From positions 26,474-90,473 of the forward strand of contig JAJRPF010000029.1 in the NCBI GenBank assembly GCA_024280885.1: 64,000 bases of DNA, written 5' to 3'. A model generated the notes under the pieces. It made no database searches. It saw nothing but the letters and a program-made list of their open reading frames with translations, and was not told where the DNA came from. Positions 36,212 through 44,630 of the stretch are shown piece by piece; the first letter of the stretch is position 1, and every line of letters begins with the position of its first letter. The position numbers were made by a program, and so were the translations under genes. Source of the DNA: Planctomycetota bacterium. Its GTDB lineage: Bacteria > Planctomycetota > JAJSAM01 > JAJVHW01.

Positions 36212-36217
36212 ATGCTA
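36212..36217 (-). promoter_or_regulatory. -10 element (TAGCAT) of a probable leaderless transcript
   Basis: TAGCAT on the minus strand followed by 7 nt and the ATG of the flavin reductase-like gene. No Shine-Dalgarno is present. Confidence 0.45.
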
Positions 36218-36228
36218 CGCGCGATGCG

Positions 36229-36359
36229 GCGATACGGAGCCAGGCGATACGGAGCCAGGACAGTTTCGGCAGAGTTCGGAGGTTGGCACTCGCTGTGTCG
36301 ATAGCAACGTTCCGAACTCTGCCGAAACTGTCCTGGCTCCGTATCGCTCACCGTATCGC
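36229..36359. repeat. Long perfect hairpin, 37-bp arms (family 1, copy 2) with nested duplicated ends
   Basis: The arms 36244-36280 and 36311-36347 are perfectly complementary, loop 30 nt. The arm core (ACAGTTTCGGCAGAGTTCGG) matches the hairpin at 29926-30025 except for a few bases. A 15-bp unit, GCGATACGGAGCCAG, is tandemly duplicated at the left end (36229-36258), and CCGTATCGC is repeated at the right end (36351-36359), giving a nested structure. Confidence 0.93.
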
Positions 36360-36434
36360 ATGATCGGAACGTGACGCCGGAGTGACCGCCGGGTGAAACG
36401 TCGGCTGCATCCTGCACGACCTCGGAGGTGACTC

Positions 36435-36545
36435 GTGCGCGACGTAACACTGATTGTTCTGATCGTCCCCGTCTTCCTGGGGCTCGTCGCTTGTGCGGGC
36501 ACCTCCGGGAACTCCACCGAACGTGACTCCTGTCGGCGCTCAGCG
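36435..36545 (+). pseudogene. Possible lipoprotein gene remnant or very short lipoprotein
   Basis: A GTG at 36435 is preceded by GGAGGTGA, an almost perfect Shine-Dalgarno, and the first ~22 residues (VTLIVLIVPVFLGLVAC) form a lipoprotein signal with lipobox LVAC followed by a Ser/Gly linker. After about 35 codons the frame runs antisense into the methyltransferase gene and loses any lipoprotein character. Either the rest of the gene was replaced by the neighbouring sequence, or a small lipoprotein overlaps the methyltransferase 3' end. The end coordinate given is approximate. Confidence 0.4.
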
Positions 36546-37403
36546 ACGCGTGGCGATCCAGACGCAGCCGATCAAGAAGCGCGCACCGTCGAGTTCGGCG
36601 AGGTAGGACTCCCCGCGCGCCGTTCGTTCGGCGAACCACGCCGGCATCTCGCCATATTCGCCGGGACCGAGGAAGCGGCGCTTCCACGAGAGCAAGCGCA
36701 GGTCGAAGTGCACGCTGAGACGCGCCAGGTTGCGCGGGTGGGGGAGCGAGTGCTGGAAGAATACCAGTCGCGTTCCCGGCGTCACGCGCGCAGCCGCTTG
36801 CTCGAAGAACGGCGCGATAAGTGCGTCGCCGTGCTCTCCGCCGTTCTCGGCGAGAGTCAGGTCGTCTCCGGGACGACACGGCTTGTGCGGGAGATTGGCG
36901 ACCAGCAGATCGGGCGACGCGACCGTGGGTGGGACGGCGTCCAAGAGCGACCCCGTGTAGAGGGTGATCTCGGCGCCAGCGTCGCGGAAGTTCCGTTGCG
37001 CCGTGGCGATGGCTTCGCCGCTCACATCGGTCGCGATGATCTCCCCGGCGCCGAGGGCGTGTGCTGCGAGCGCGAGTACGCCGCTGCCCGTGCCGATATC
37101 CCAGAAACGTGATCCCGGGGCGACGAGCCGATGCCGCACGAGATCGGCCGCCACGGACCAGGTCGCGTGATCCGAGCGGATGCCGTCCACGCGGTGCTCG
37201 AGGATCTGCGGTAGCCCCGGCACCGTGAAGATGCCGTTCGCCAAGCGTTCGGCCTCGGCATGCCCGCCCTGATCGGGATCACGTTGGAGTTGCTCGTCGA
37301 TGGCGAACTCCACACCGTTCGCCTGCAAGTGCGCGAGGAAGCGGTCGAGTTCCGCGCAGCCGATCGGAGGTGTGCCGGACGAGGTCCCTTGGGGTTCGTT
37401 CAT
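36540..37403 (-). CDS. SAM-dependent methyltransferase (small-domain, PrmC/RsmC-like)
   Basis: A 287-aa class I methyltransferase. FWDIGTGSGVLALAAHALGAG is the SAM-binding motif I; IIATDVSGEAIATAQRNF is motif II. The catalytic NPPY-type motif of N-methyltransferases is altered to NLPHKP (around residue 170). The N-terminal 90 residues (FLAHLQANGVEFAIDEQL) may bind substrate. Whether it methylates protein, RNA or a metabolite is unknown. It begins within the stop of the upstream MazG-like gene, so the two are coupled. Confidence 0.82.
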   Translation of the reverse strand: MNEPQGTSSGTPPIGCAELDRFLAHLQANGVEFAIDEQLQRDPDQGGHAEAERLANGIFTVPGLPQILEHRVDGIRSDHATWSVAADLVRHRLVAPGSRFWDIGTGSGVLALAAHALGAGEIIATDVSGEAIATAQRNFRDAGAEITLYTGSLLDAVPPTVASPDLLVANLPHKPCRPGDDLTLAENGGEHGDALIAPFFEQAAARVTPGTRLVFFQHSLPHPRNLARLSVHFDLRLLSWKRRFLGPGEYGEMPAWFAERTARGESYLAELDGARFLIGCVWIATRR

Positions 37404-37765
37404 AGTTGGTCGTATTTGTCCGCGCGGCCGCGCGCCTTCTCGATGGGGTACTTCGCGGCGTTCTGTTCCAGTTTTGCGAACGCAGAGTCGAGGAGATCCA
37501 CGCCGGTCGCTTCACCGAGCGAAATGAGGAGCAGGAGCACGTCGGCCATCTCGGTGGCCATCGCGGCTCGCGTCTGTGGGTCCGCGACGAGCGCCCGGAC
37601 CTGGTCGGCGTCCTTCCACTGATAGTGCTCGAGTAGCTCCGCGGCCTCGATCGAGACCGAAATGGCGAGGTCCTTCGGGTTGTGGAATTGCCCCCACTCG
37701 CGTTCATCTCGGAACTGTCGGACCGCCCGGACGAGGGTGTTGAAGTCGCGCTTGTTCTCGTTCAT
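37400..37765 (-). CDS. MazG-like nucleotide pyrophosphohydrolase
   Basis: A 121-aa protein. IEAAELLEHYQW followed by MADVLLLLISLGE matches the EEXXE...EXXD Mg-binding pattern of the all-alpha NTP pyrophosphatase (MazG/dCTPase) superfamily, though the EE pair is EAAE here. Such enzymes hydrolyse (d)NTPs to monophosphates for nucleotide-pool cleansing. ATG 37765 has GGGAG 7 nt upstream. It is the first gene of a two-gene unit with the methyltransferase. Confidence 0.88.
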   Translation of the reverse strand: MNENKRDFNTLVRAVRQFRDEREWGQFHNPKDLAISVSIEAAELLEHYQWKDADQVRALVADPQTRAAMATEMADVLLLLISLGEATGVDLLDSAFAKLEQNAAKYPIEKARGRADKYDQL

Positions 37766-37952
37766 GACGGCTCCCGGCCCGCTCTCCTGGCTCCCTCGGG
37801 GCGGCGCGCCGAGACGGACGGATGGTACCCGCGGATGCCAGAGTACGATCACCAACCCGGTCGCGGTACTTCAGGCAGCTGCACAGTCGGCTCTCCCGCT
37901 GGCGCCCGCGCCCACGCGGCATGGCCGCACCAGGACCGAGAGGAGACTCCCC

Positions 37953-38615
37953 ATGTCGGCCGAATCCACGCTCGTGACGGAGCGTCACTTTGAGTACATC
38001 CGCGCTCGGACGGCCCCCGAAGGCGCGTTCCTGGCTGAGTTGAAAGAGGCGGCTCGGACTGCCGAGATCCCTGCGATCTGGATCTGCCCCGAGCAGGCGG
38101 CGCTGATGCAGATCCTGCTCCGTCTGCAGCGCGCCTGCGATGTGGTGGAGGTCGGAACGCTGGCCGGATACAGCGCCATCGCCATGGCTCGGGCGCTTCC
38201 GCCCGGCGGCACCCTGCGGACGATTGAGCTCCTCGACTACCACGCAGACTTCGCTGAGGAGTGGATCGCCAAGAGTGACGTCGCGGATCGGATCGAGGTG
38301 CTGCGTGGTGACGCGCGCGTAGTTCTGGCCGACATGGCGGACGACTCGGCGGACGCGTGCTTCCTGGACGCCGACAAGACGGGTTACCGGCACTACATTC
38401 AAGAGTGCCTGCGGATCGTCCGGCCCGGCGGGCTCTTCCTCGTGGACAACGCGTTTGCGTTCGGCCAGCTTTTCGACGCGGAGCCGACGGATCGCGAGGT
38501 TCCGGCTGTGCGCGAGTTCAACGAGTACATGGCCGGACTGAGCGAACTCGAGCAGGTGATCGTGCCGATCGGTGACGGAATGTGGGTCGGCGTCTCGCGC
38601 GCTGTCTCCCCCTGA
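37953..38615 (+). CDS. O-methyltransferase family 3 (CCoAMT/COMT-like)
   Basis: A 220-aa SAM-dependent O-methyltransferase of standard length. VVEVGTLAGYSAIAMA is the SAM motif I; RTIELLDYHADFAEEWI motif II; ADACFLDADKTGYRHYI holds the metal-binding Asp, and LFLVDNAFAFGQLFD the second metal residue region. The family methylates catechol-like hydroxyls using Mg2+ or Ca2+. GAGAGGAG lies 8 nt upstream of ATG 37953; a longer frame upstream overlaps the divergent MazG gene. No pathway partner is adjacent. Confidence 0.88.
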   Translation: MSAESTLVTERHFEYIRARTAPEGAFLAELKEAARTAEIPAIWICPEQAALMQILLRLQRACDVVEVGTLAGYSAIAMARALPPGGTLRTIELLDYHADFAEEWIAKSDVADRIEVLRGDARVVLADMADDSADACFLDADKTGYRHYIQECLRIVRPGGLFLVDNAFAFGQLFDAEPTDREVPAVREFNEYMAGLSELEQVIVPIGDGMWVGVSRAVSP

Positions 38616-38803
38616 AGAAGAATATGACCTCGGATGGTGAACCGCGACGCAGCGCGGCAGGTTTCCGCGTCGTGATCGCGACTGGCACGCAGTCTGCGAT
38701 CGGATGGGAGCTTCGGGAATCGGTCAGGGAGACCGAACCTTCGCGACGAAGACTCTGTGTGGCGACTGCGAATGCCGAGAACCGCTGAAAGATGGAGAGA
38801 CGA

Positions 38804-38995
38804 ATGCAACGCATCATGACGAAGCTGGTCCTGGTCGCGGCCATCACCGCCCTGCCCGGGTGCGTGTTTGCCGTGGGGTCCAAGTTGGAGACCGACCAGT
38901 CGCCGCGACTGGAGAAGCTGGAGAAGCGCATTTCCGCGGCCGAGGGCAAGCTGGGCATCACGCCACCTGCACCGATGCCGGGGGTGGAAGAGTGA
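38804..38995 (+). CDS. Small lipoprotein with charged coiled-coil tail
   Basis: A 63-aa product: signal peptide LVLVAAITALPGC with lipobox LPGC, then LETDQSPRLEKLEKRISAAEGKL, a short heptad-like amphipathic helix. GGAGAG precedes ATG 38804; ATG 38792 is also possible. The following gene has the same layout, so they look like a tandem paralogue pair. Role in the envelope is unknown. Confidence 0.7.
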   Translation: MQRIMTKLVLVAAITALPGCVFAVGSKLETDQSPRLEKLEKRISAAEGKLGITPPAPMPGVEE

Positions 38996-39207
38996 GCCGC
39001 CCCCACGTAACCACGGGCCCTGCAACGACGGGCCGTGCAGCGTTGCTCGCCGTGAGTCTCGTGTCGCTCGTCCTCCTCCCCGGGTGCGCCGTCAGTCTCT
39101 TCAGCGAGGCGAAGCGCAATCCCGAGACCGACGCACGTCTCAAGCACATGGAACTCCGCATGGATCGCGTCGATGCGGAGATCGCGCTGCGAGCCGAGAC
39201 CCGCTAA
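38992..39207 (+). CDS. Small lipoprotein with charged coiled-coil tail, paralogue
   Basis: A 71-aa product starting with GTG in a 4-base overlap with the previous stop. Signal ends in lipobox LLPGC, mature part NPETDARLKHMELRMDRVDA is a short helix similar to the preceding gene (ETD then leucine heptads). The two are almost certainly translated together. Possible roles: murein lipoprotein-like spacer or assembly factor; not assignable. Confidence 0.68.
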   Translation: MSRPHVTTGPATTGRAALLAVSLVSLVLLPGCAVSLFSEAKRNPETDARLKHMELRMDRVDAEIALRAETR

Positions 39208-39246
39208 CCGATCCGCTGACGGGCACGGTCACGCGGCGAGAACGAC

Positions 39247-41757
39247 TCACGGTCGTAGAAGGCGGGGCTGATCGTGCGCTGTGAAGAGCAATGCGCCGAC
39301 GCGTCCGGTCTGTAGTGCGCCGGGCACGTCGGTGAGCGCCGCCTCCGACGTGCTCGCCACCAGGTACGCTGCGGCGCAGCGGCGAGCCAGCCTCAATTGC
39401 GGAGCACTGTCGCCGCGGCCATGGTGGGGCAGGAGCAAGACATCGGCTCGCGGCAGCGTCGCATCGGCGACAAGCGCTTCGAGCGTCGCGCCTTCGATAT
39501 CGCCGGGCAGGAGCACCGCCAGGCGGTTGCGCGGATTGCGAGCCGCACCTCCCGCCTCGTCTCCGGCCTCGATGTGGAGCACGAGAGAACTACCGTTGTC
39601 GGCCGGTCCCGGACGGGACTCGGGTGGATGCAGCACACGGACGCGCAGGTCGGCGATCGCGAAGACGTCTCCGCGCGCCATGAAACGCACCGGCACGGCC
39701 TGACGCACACAGGTCTCGAGGACGCGTCGCCCCGCGGGATCGCCCCCGAACCCCATCGGAACCAGCACGACGCCGACACGCATCGAAGCGAGGAGTTCCG
39801 GCGCGGCACTGCAATGATCGGAGTCCTCGTGCGAGAGCGCGAGAACGCTCAACCGCGTGATACCGAGTGCGTGGAGGGCGGGTAGGAGGACCCGCTCGGC
39901 GGAGCCATGAAGACGGCCTCCGGCGTCGGCGAGTAGGGTGCCGCCGTCGCCGCCGACGACCAGCACGGCCTGGCCGTGGCCGACGTCGAGTGCGACGATC
40001 GCCGGAGCGTGTCCCGGGAGTGCGACGCGCCCGGGTGCCGGTGCCAATGCGAGACCGACCCAGACGGCGATCGGGATGATGAGATGCCGTCGATCCCACG
40101 GCCGCACCTGACTTGCAATGGCGAGTATCGCCAACGCGCCACCGGCCACGATCGGGGAGAGGCGACCCGGATGGATGGTCGCCACGGGGAGCGCAGCGAC
40201 CCCCGCGACGATTGCTGTCAAGAGGGTCGAGAGGGTCCCGATCAGTGGGCCGAGCAACGGCTCGGCGGGCGCCCCGAGAACCGCTCCGAGGCCGCTGATC
40301 GGAAGGAGCACGCCGACGATCGGGATCGCGAGCACATTCGCAATCACCGATGCCGGATGCAGTTCTCCGAAGATCGCCGCCGTCACCGGGGCCGTTGCTG
40401 TCGAGGCGGCCAGCGATGCGCTCACCCCTCTTGCCAGCCAGAGTCGGGCGCGTAGGTGGAAGCGGGGGAGCGCTTCTGGAAAGCGCGCGAGCAGATCTGT
40501 CTCCGCGAAGAGCGCCTCTCGAAAGGGAGTCGTCAAGAGACAGAGCCCGGCAACGGCGGCAAACGAGAGTTGGAAACCGGCACCCAGCGCCTGCGCCGGA
40601 TCGGCGGCCAGCACGACAAGCGCTGCCGCAGCCAGGTGGTCGGTGGTCGTGGTGCGGCGCCCGAGCGCGTGTGCCGTCATCGCGAGTACTACGAAGATCG
40701 ATGCGCGAACGACCGACGTCGCCAGTTGACAGGCCAATGCGTAGCCGGCGAGCGCCACGAGCGCGCTGGCGAGGGCGAGTGTGCGACCGCGGGCTCCCGG
40801 CAGTACGCGGTCGGCGATCCCGCGCAGGCCCGCCGATACGCAGCCGATCAGGAGCACGACGTGCAGTCCGCTTACAGCCAGCAAGTGGGACGCGCCGGCC
40901 GCGCGGAACTCGTCACGGAGAGCCTCCGGCAGACCATCTCGCTCTCCGAGGAACAGGGCTGCACTCACCGCACTCGCTTCTTCGCGTTCGCCGACGGCTG
41001 CGCGCAGTCGCCGCAGAAGCAGACGCCGGAAGAGCGCACCGGCGCGGCGGATTGAATCGCGGACGGTTGCTGACGACGGCGCGCTGACTCGGGTCGCGCC
41101 TGCCGTCGTGAATACGTGCGCGACGACACCGCGACGGCGCAGCGTCTGCCGCCGGTCGGCTTCGCCAGGGTTGCCAGGGCGCGTGGGGAGCGCGATCTGT
41201 CCGGCGATCTGTACGTGATCTCCGGCCTCGATTCTTGGAGCGGCGACTCCCGCGGGGACGCGGACGCGCACCAGCGCGCGTCGCGAGTCCGCGCGGAGCC
41301 GCAGAGGGAAGAGGAGCGCCGTGTCCCCAGCGGGCTCTGCGACCGCGATGGGGATGCCGTCGACCAGGCCGTCGATGGTGCCCGTGCGCGACGCGGTACC
41401 TGCTGCCGATGAACCCGCGATGCCGGGGTTCCGGGCGACGCGAGCCGGGACGACAGAGGCTCCGCGAAGGAAGCCTGCACCGGCCGCGAGAAGCAGGGTG
41501 CCGCACGCGAGGAGCGTCCTCGCGGACACGCGGGACTGGATTGCATGACACGCGGCGCGGGGGAGCCTGGGCGGGCGGGTCTGCGCGTCCGAGACGCCTG
41601 ATCGAGATCTGCGCAACAGCACGACAAATGAGCATGCGAGTGACCAGCACAATGCCGCCAGAGGCGGCCCCTGCGCTGGGGAAAGAAGCGCCGCGGAGAC
41701 ACCGATGACGACGCCACCGGCGACGAGATGGAGCGGGCGAAGAGAATGGGGGCCCAT
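39247..41757 (-). CDS. comEC: ComEC/Rec2-type DNA internalisation protein
   Basis: An 836-aa inner-membrane protein. N-terminal DUF4131/OB-like region (GIAGSSAAGTASRTGTIDG ... IAGQIALPTRPGNPGEAD), the competence domain with many TM segments (ASHLLAVSGLHVVLLIGCV is the diagnostic motif), and a C-terminal metallo-beta-lactamase-like domain: ALDVGHGQAVLVVGG, LSHEDSDHCSAAPELL (HXDXDH intact) and LLPHHGRGD. It forms the channel for single-stranded DNA entry during transformation and may degrade the other strand. No other competence gene is adjacent. The gene converges on the small lipoprotein pair, 39 bp apart. Confidence 0.9.
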   Translation of the reverse strand: MGPHSLRPLHLVAGGVVIGVSAALLSPAQGPPLAALCWSLACSFVVLLRRSRSGVSDAQTRPPRLPRAACHAIQSRVSARTLLACGTLLLAAGAGFLRGASVVPARVARNPGIAGSSAAGTASRTGTIDGLVDGIPIAVAEPAGDTALLFPLRLRADSRRALVRVRVPAGVAAPRIEAGDHVQIAGQIALPTRPGNPGEADRRQTLRRRGVVAHVFTTAGATRVSAPSSATVRDSIRRAGALFRRLLLRRLRAAVGEREEASAVSAALFLGERDGLPEALRDEFRAAGASHLLAVSGLHVVLLIGCVSAGLRGIADRVLPGARGRTLALASALVALAGYALACQLATSVVRASIFVVLAMTAHALGRRTTTTDHLAAAALVVLAADPAQALGAGFQLSFAAVAGLCLLTTPFREALFAETDLLARFPEALPRFHLRARLWLARGVSASLAASTATAPVTAAIFGELHPASVIANVLAIPIVGVLLPISGLGAVLGAPAEPLLGPLIGTLSTLLTAIVAGVAALPVATIHPGRLSPIVAGGALAILAIASQVRPWDRRHLIIPIAVWVGLALAPAPGRVALPGHAPAIVALDVGHGQAVLVVGGDGGTLLADAGGRLHGSAERVLLPALHALGITRLSVLALSHEDSDHCSAAPELLASMRVGVVLVPMGFGGDPAGRRVLETCVRQAVPVRFMARGDVFAIADLRVRVLHPPESRPGPADNGSSLVLHIEAGDEAGGAARNPRNRLAVLLPGDIEGATLEALVADATLPRADVLLLPHHGRGDSAPQLRLARRCAAAYLVASTSEAALTDVPGALQTGRVGALLFTAHDQPRLLRP

Positions 41758-41877
41758 ACATCCCAGGTCGCGCGGGAGGGCCGAAGGTTACGAGCGCCGC
41801 AAGAAACGGCGTGACCCGGGCCCAGCGAACTGCGAATCCGCCGCACGTCGTTGGTGCGCCATTCACGCTCGGCGTCG

Positions 41878-41883
41878 TACACT
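41878..41883 (+). promoter_or_regulatory. Candidate -10 element (TACACT) for the LptD-like gene
   Basis: TACACT would start transcription about 29 nt before the ATG at 41919, leaving room for the GGGAGG ribosome site. No convincing -35 at 17 bp spacing. Confidence 0.3.
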
Positions 41884-41918
41884 CTGCGCACGGCGGAGGG
41901 ACTGCCGGGAGGCGTTGG

Positions 41919-44585
41919 ATGCAGCAACTGGTTCGTGCGGTCGTCGTGGCCGGACTCGTCGGGGTACTTTCGAGTGCGGCGCTGTGCCAGGATTCGGGGG
42001 GCCAGGATTCGGGGGGCCAGGATTCGGGGGGCGAAGACTCGGGGGGCCAGGACGTGAGCGGCCAGGACGCTCCGGCGCCAGCTCCGGCGACCGAGGACTC
42101 CAGCGATCCCGACGCCGCGCCGGCACCGCAGATCGGCGACGCCGACTTTTACGGCGCGATTCTCGGCGACTACATCGTCGGCGAGATGGACCCGGACAAT
42201 CCGGAGCGCGTCATCTATGCGGTGGGGGGGCGCAACCGCCCGATCTTCATCCGCCAGCCCGGTTTCGAACTGCGCTGTGAGTCCGTGGTCATCTGGGGCG
42301 CCAAGAAGAGTCTGATGGCCGCGCTCAACAAGCGCGACGCCGACGAGGGTGCGACTGCCGACGACATCCTGGGGCCGGTCATTCACGCAATCTACGCCGA
42401 GGGCGCGGTCACGATGAAGCGCGACCAGCAACTGATGCGCGGCGATCGACTCCTGCTCGATTTCCAGTCGGATCAGGCATACCTCGTCAACGCACAGATG
42501 CGTGGGATCTCGGGCGAGTCCGAGACGGGCCGACGCGTGCCGCTGAGCGTGCGCGCCGACATCGTGCGCGGGACCGCCACCGGCAAGTACAAGGCCGAGA
42601 ACGCCGTCGTCACCACGTGCCTCTACGAGCAGCCGCACTACAAGTTCGCGACCGCGACGCTCGATCTGGACTTCACAGAAGAGTATGTCTCGTTCATGAC
42701 CGGTTGGGGGCCCACGCTCTCGGCGGACACATCGTTCGGGGATGACGTTCCGATCATGGTGTTGCCCATCATCGGAGGGAGCGCGTTCGACTTGCAGGGC
42801 TTCCAGGACATCGTGGTCGGGAGCTCGGACCGCTTCGGCACGTCGGTTGAAGTCACATGGGGCGGCGATCTGGAGGACGATGAGGGCTCGAAGTGGGCCG
42901 ATTGGCGCCTGCACACCGACTATCGCAGCAGGCGCGGCGCGGGGACCGGCGTTGACTTCAACATGGAGGGCGAAGGCGAGAAGGGCCGTCGAGACCAGTT
43001 GGAGATCGAGTCGTACTATCAGAGAGATTCGAAGAGTCGGGACAAGTACAGCGAGCGGCCCTTCGACGGCGGTCTCGGCGACTCGAATTCCAAGCAACGC
43101 GGACGTCTCCGGGCGTTCTTCCGGCAGCACGGGGGCGCGGGCTCGCTCTTGCCGGAGGGCTGGCGTCTCGACGGCGGCGGCTCACTCTACTCCGATCGCG
43201 GTTTCCTCCCCGAGTACCAGCGCTCCGAAGTGCAGATGGAGCGTCAGCAGGAAACGTACCTCTCGGCAACCAAGCTCTTCGGCAACCAGGGCTTCTCTGC
43301 ACTGGCATCGACGCGGCCACAGGACGAGGCGGTTTCGCTCACGCGGTCGAGATCCGATCTCTTTCTGACCGACTATGCGACGCAGACCGACTACCTGCCT
43401 TCGCTGACGTACCACGTCGTTGACGAGACCCTGCTCCCCAAGTCGTTGACGGGCTTCGCGCCCCTGGGCCTGTCTGTTCAGGCGAGCGTCGCCAGCGTCA
43501 AGCGCAACTGGGACGGCGAGACGCGCGACGTGCTCTCGCGCCGGGCCGGTTGGCGCGCCGAACGCGTGACGCGCGGCGATCTTGAGACGCGGCTCCACAT
43601 GCCGTTCTCCATGGGGCCGATCAATATCAGTCCCGCCGTGGGTGGCTCGTACATGGCCGTAGACGAGGCAAACGGCTTCGCGAACAACAACCTCACGGGG
43701 AAGGACGTCAGTTCCGAGGATCGCTACTCCGGTTTCTGGAGCCTGCGCGTCGGGACCGAAATCCGCCGCAATTTCGATCTCGATGTTGCGGGACTGTCCG
43801 TCCACGGACTGCGCCACGTCATGTCGTTCGATACGCAGTACTTCGACCGCTTCTCGGTGAGCGAGAAAGCGGATACGTTCCAGGTCAACGACATGATCGA
43901 CTCGCTCGACGGTGTTCGTATGACGAGTCTTCGCGTCCGCAACCGCCTGCAGACAAAGCGCGACGGCGAGGTCGTGGACTGGTTGGATTACGAGACGCGC
44001 TATCTCAACTTCCTCGACGACTTCAACGCGAAGCGTTCGAAGTTGGGCTATCGCGAGGATCTGGCGCAGCCCCTCCAGCGACTTGATTTCGCCGGCCAGG
44101 ATAAGTACGCCGGGAGCAAGAGCGGGTCCGCCTACCTCCAGCACCGCGCGCGGCTTGCGCTGCTACCGAAGGTTTGGCTGGTCGGCGAAGCCGACTACGA
44201 CATGGACAAGAACGAGAACGAGACATCACTCGCCGGCGTGCGCTTGGCCGTCGATGACAATCTCAGCTTCTACACAGGTCGGCGCACGATCCGTGGCGAC
44301 TCGCGCATCTGGACGTTTCGCACGGACTACCGGATCTCGAAGAAGTGGATTGCCAGTCTCTACCAGCAGGAGAACACGCGCAGCAACAAGCGCTTCGACA
44401 CGCGCGTGACGCTCTACCGCCGCGCGCACGACTTCACGATCGCTGTCGAGGTGCGGAGTGACGCCCAACTCAACGATCAATCGTTCTCGGTGGCGATCTA
44501 CCCGAACGACTGGCTGGGCGGCGGCGGCGATCCGTTCTCGAAGAAGCGCGACCTCGACTACGAGGCACTGCGTTGGTATCGCTGA
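41919..44585 (+). CDS. LptD-like (OstA/Imp) outer membrane protein
   Basis: An 888-aa exported protein. ATG 41919 has GGGAGG 7 nt upstream; the first 24 residues are a signal peptide (VRAVVVAGLVGVLSSAALC). A short QDSGG repeat and acidic linker follow. Residues about 85-230 match the LptA/OstA beta-jellyroll pattern (AIYAEGAVTMKRDQQLMRGDRLLLDF ... ENAVVTTCLYEQPHYKF). The rest (FRVRNRLQTKRDG, many alternating aromatic strands, RWYR terminus) looks like a large beta barrel. LptD inserts LPS into the outer leaflet. It would be a divergent member, and the usual paired LptE lipoprotein and Cys pattern for disulfides are not obvious, so the role is probable rather than certain. Confidence 0.72.
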   Translation: MQQLVRAVVVAGLVGVLSSAALCQDSGGQDSGGQDSGGEDSGGQDVSGQDAPAPAPATEDSSDPDAAPAPQIGDADFYGAILGDYIVGEMDPDNPERVIYAVGGRNRPIFIRQPGFELRCESVVIWGAKKSLMAALNKRDADEGATADDILGPVIHAIYAEGAVTMKRDQQLMRGDRLLLDFQSDQAYLVNAQMRGISGESETGRRVPLSVRADIVRGTATGKYKAENAVVTTCLYEQPHYKFATATLDLDFTEEYVSFMTGWGPTLSADTSFGDDVPIMVLPIIGGSAFDLQGFQDIVVGSSDRFGTSVEVTWGGDLEDDEGSKWADWRLHTDYRSRRGAGTGVDFNMEGEGEKGRRDQLEIESYYQRDSKSRDKYSERPFDGGLGDSNSKQRGRLRAFFRQHGGAGSLLPEGWRLDGGGSLYSDRGFLPEYQRSEVQMERQQETYLSATKLFGNQGFSALASTRPQDEAVSLTRSRSDLFLTDYATQTDYLPSLTYHVVDETLLPKSLTGFAPLGLSVQASVASVKRNWDGETRDVLSRRAGWRAERVTRGDLETRLHMPFSMGPINISPAVGGSYMAVDEANGFANNNLTGKDVSSEDRYSGFWSLRVGTEIRRNFDLDVAGLSVHGLRHVMSFDTQYFDRFSVSEKADTFQVNDMIDSLDGVRMTSLRVRNRLQTKRDGEVVDWLDYETRYLNFLDDFNAKRSKLGYREDLAQPLQRLDFAGQDKYAGSKSGSAYLQHRARLALLPKVWLVGEADYDMDKNENETSLAGVRLAVDDNLSFYTGRRTIRGDSRIWTFRTDYRISKKWIASLYQQENTRSNKRFDTRVTLYRRAHDFTIAVEVRSDAQLNDQSFSVAIYPNDWLGGGGDPFSKKRDLDYEALRWYR
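41986..42075. repeat. 15-bp tandem repeat inside the LptD-like gene
   Basis: Three exact copies of GCCAGGATTCGGGGG (41986-42030), then three diverged ones. They encode QDSGG units after the signal peptide. The perfect copies are prone to expansion or contraction in frame. Confidence 0.9.
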
Positions 44586-44630
44586 CGTGATCGAGATGAC
44601 CGAGATGACTCAGTTGTGGGGAACCGCTCG

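Noticed and set aside
36435..37112. Full 225-codon frame beyond the lipoprotein signal
   Set aside because: After about 35 codons it is antisense to the methyltransferase; only the beginning has gene-like features.
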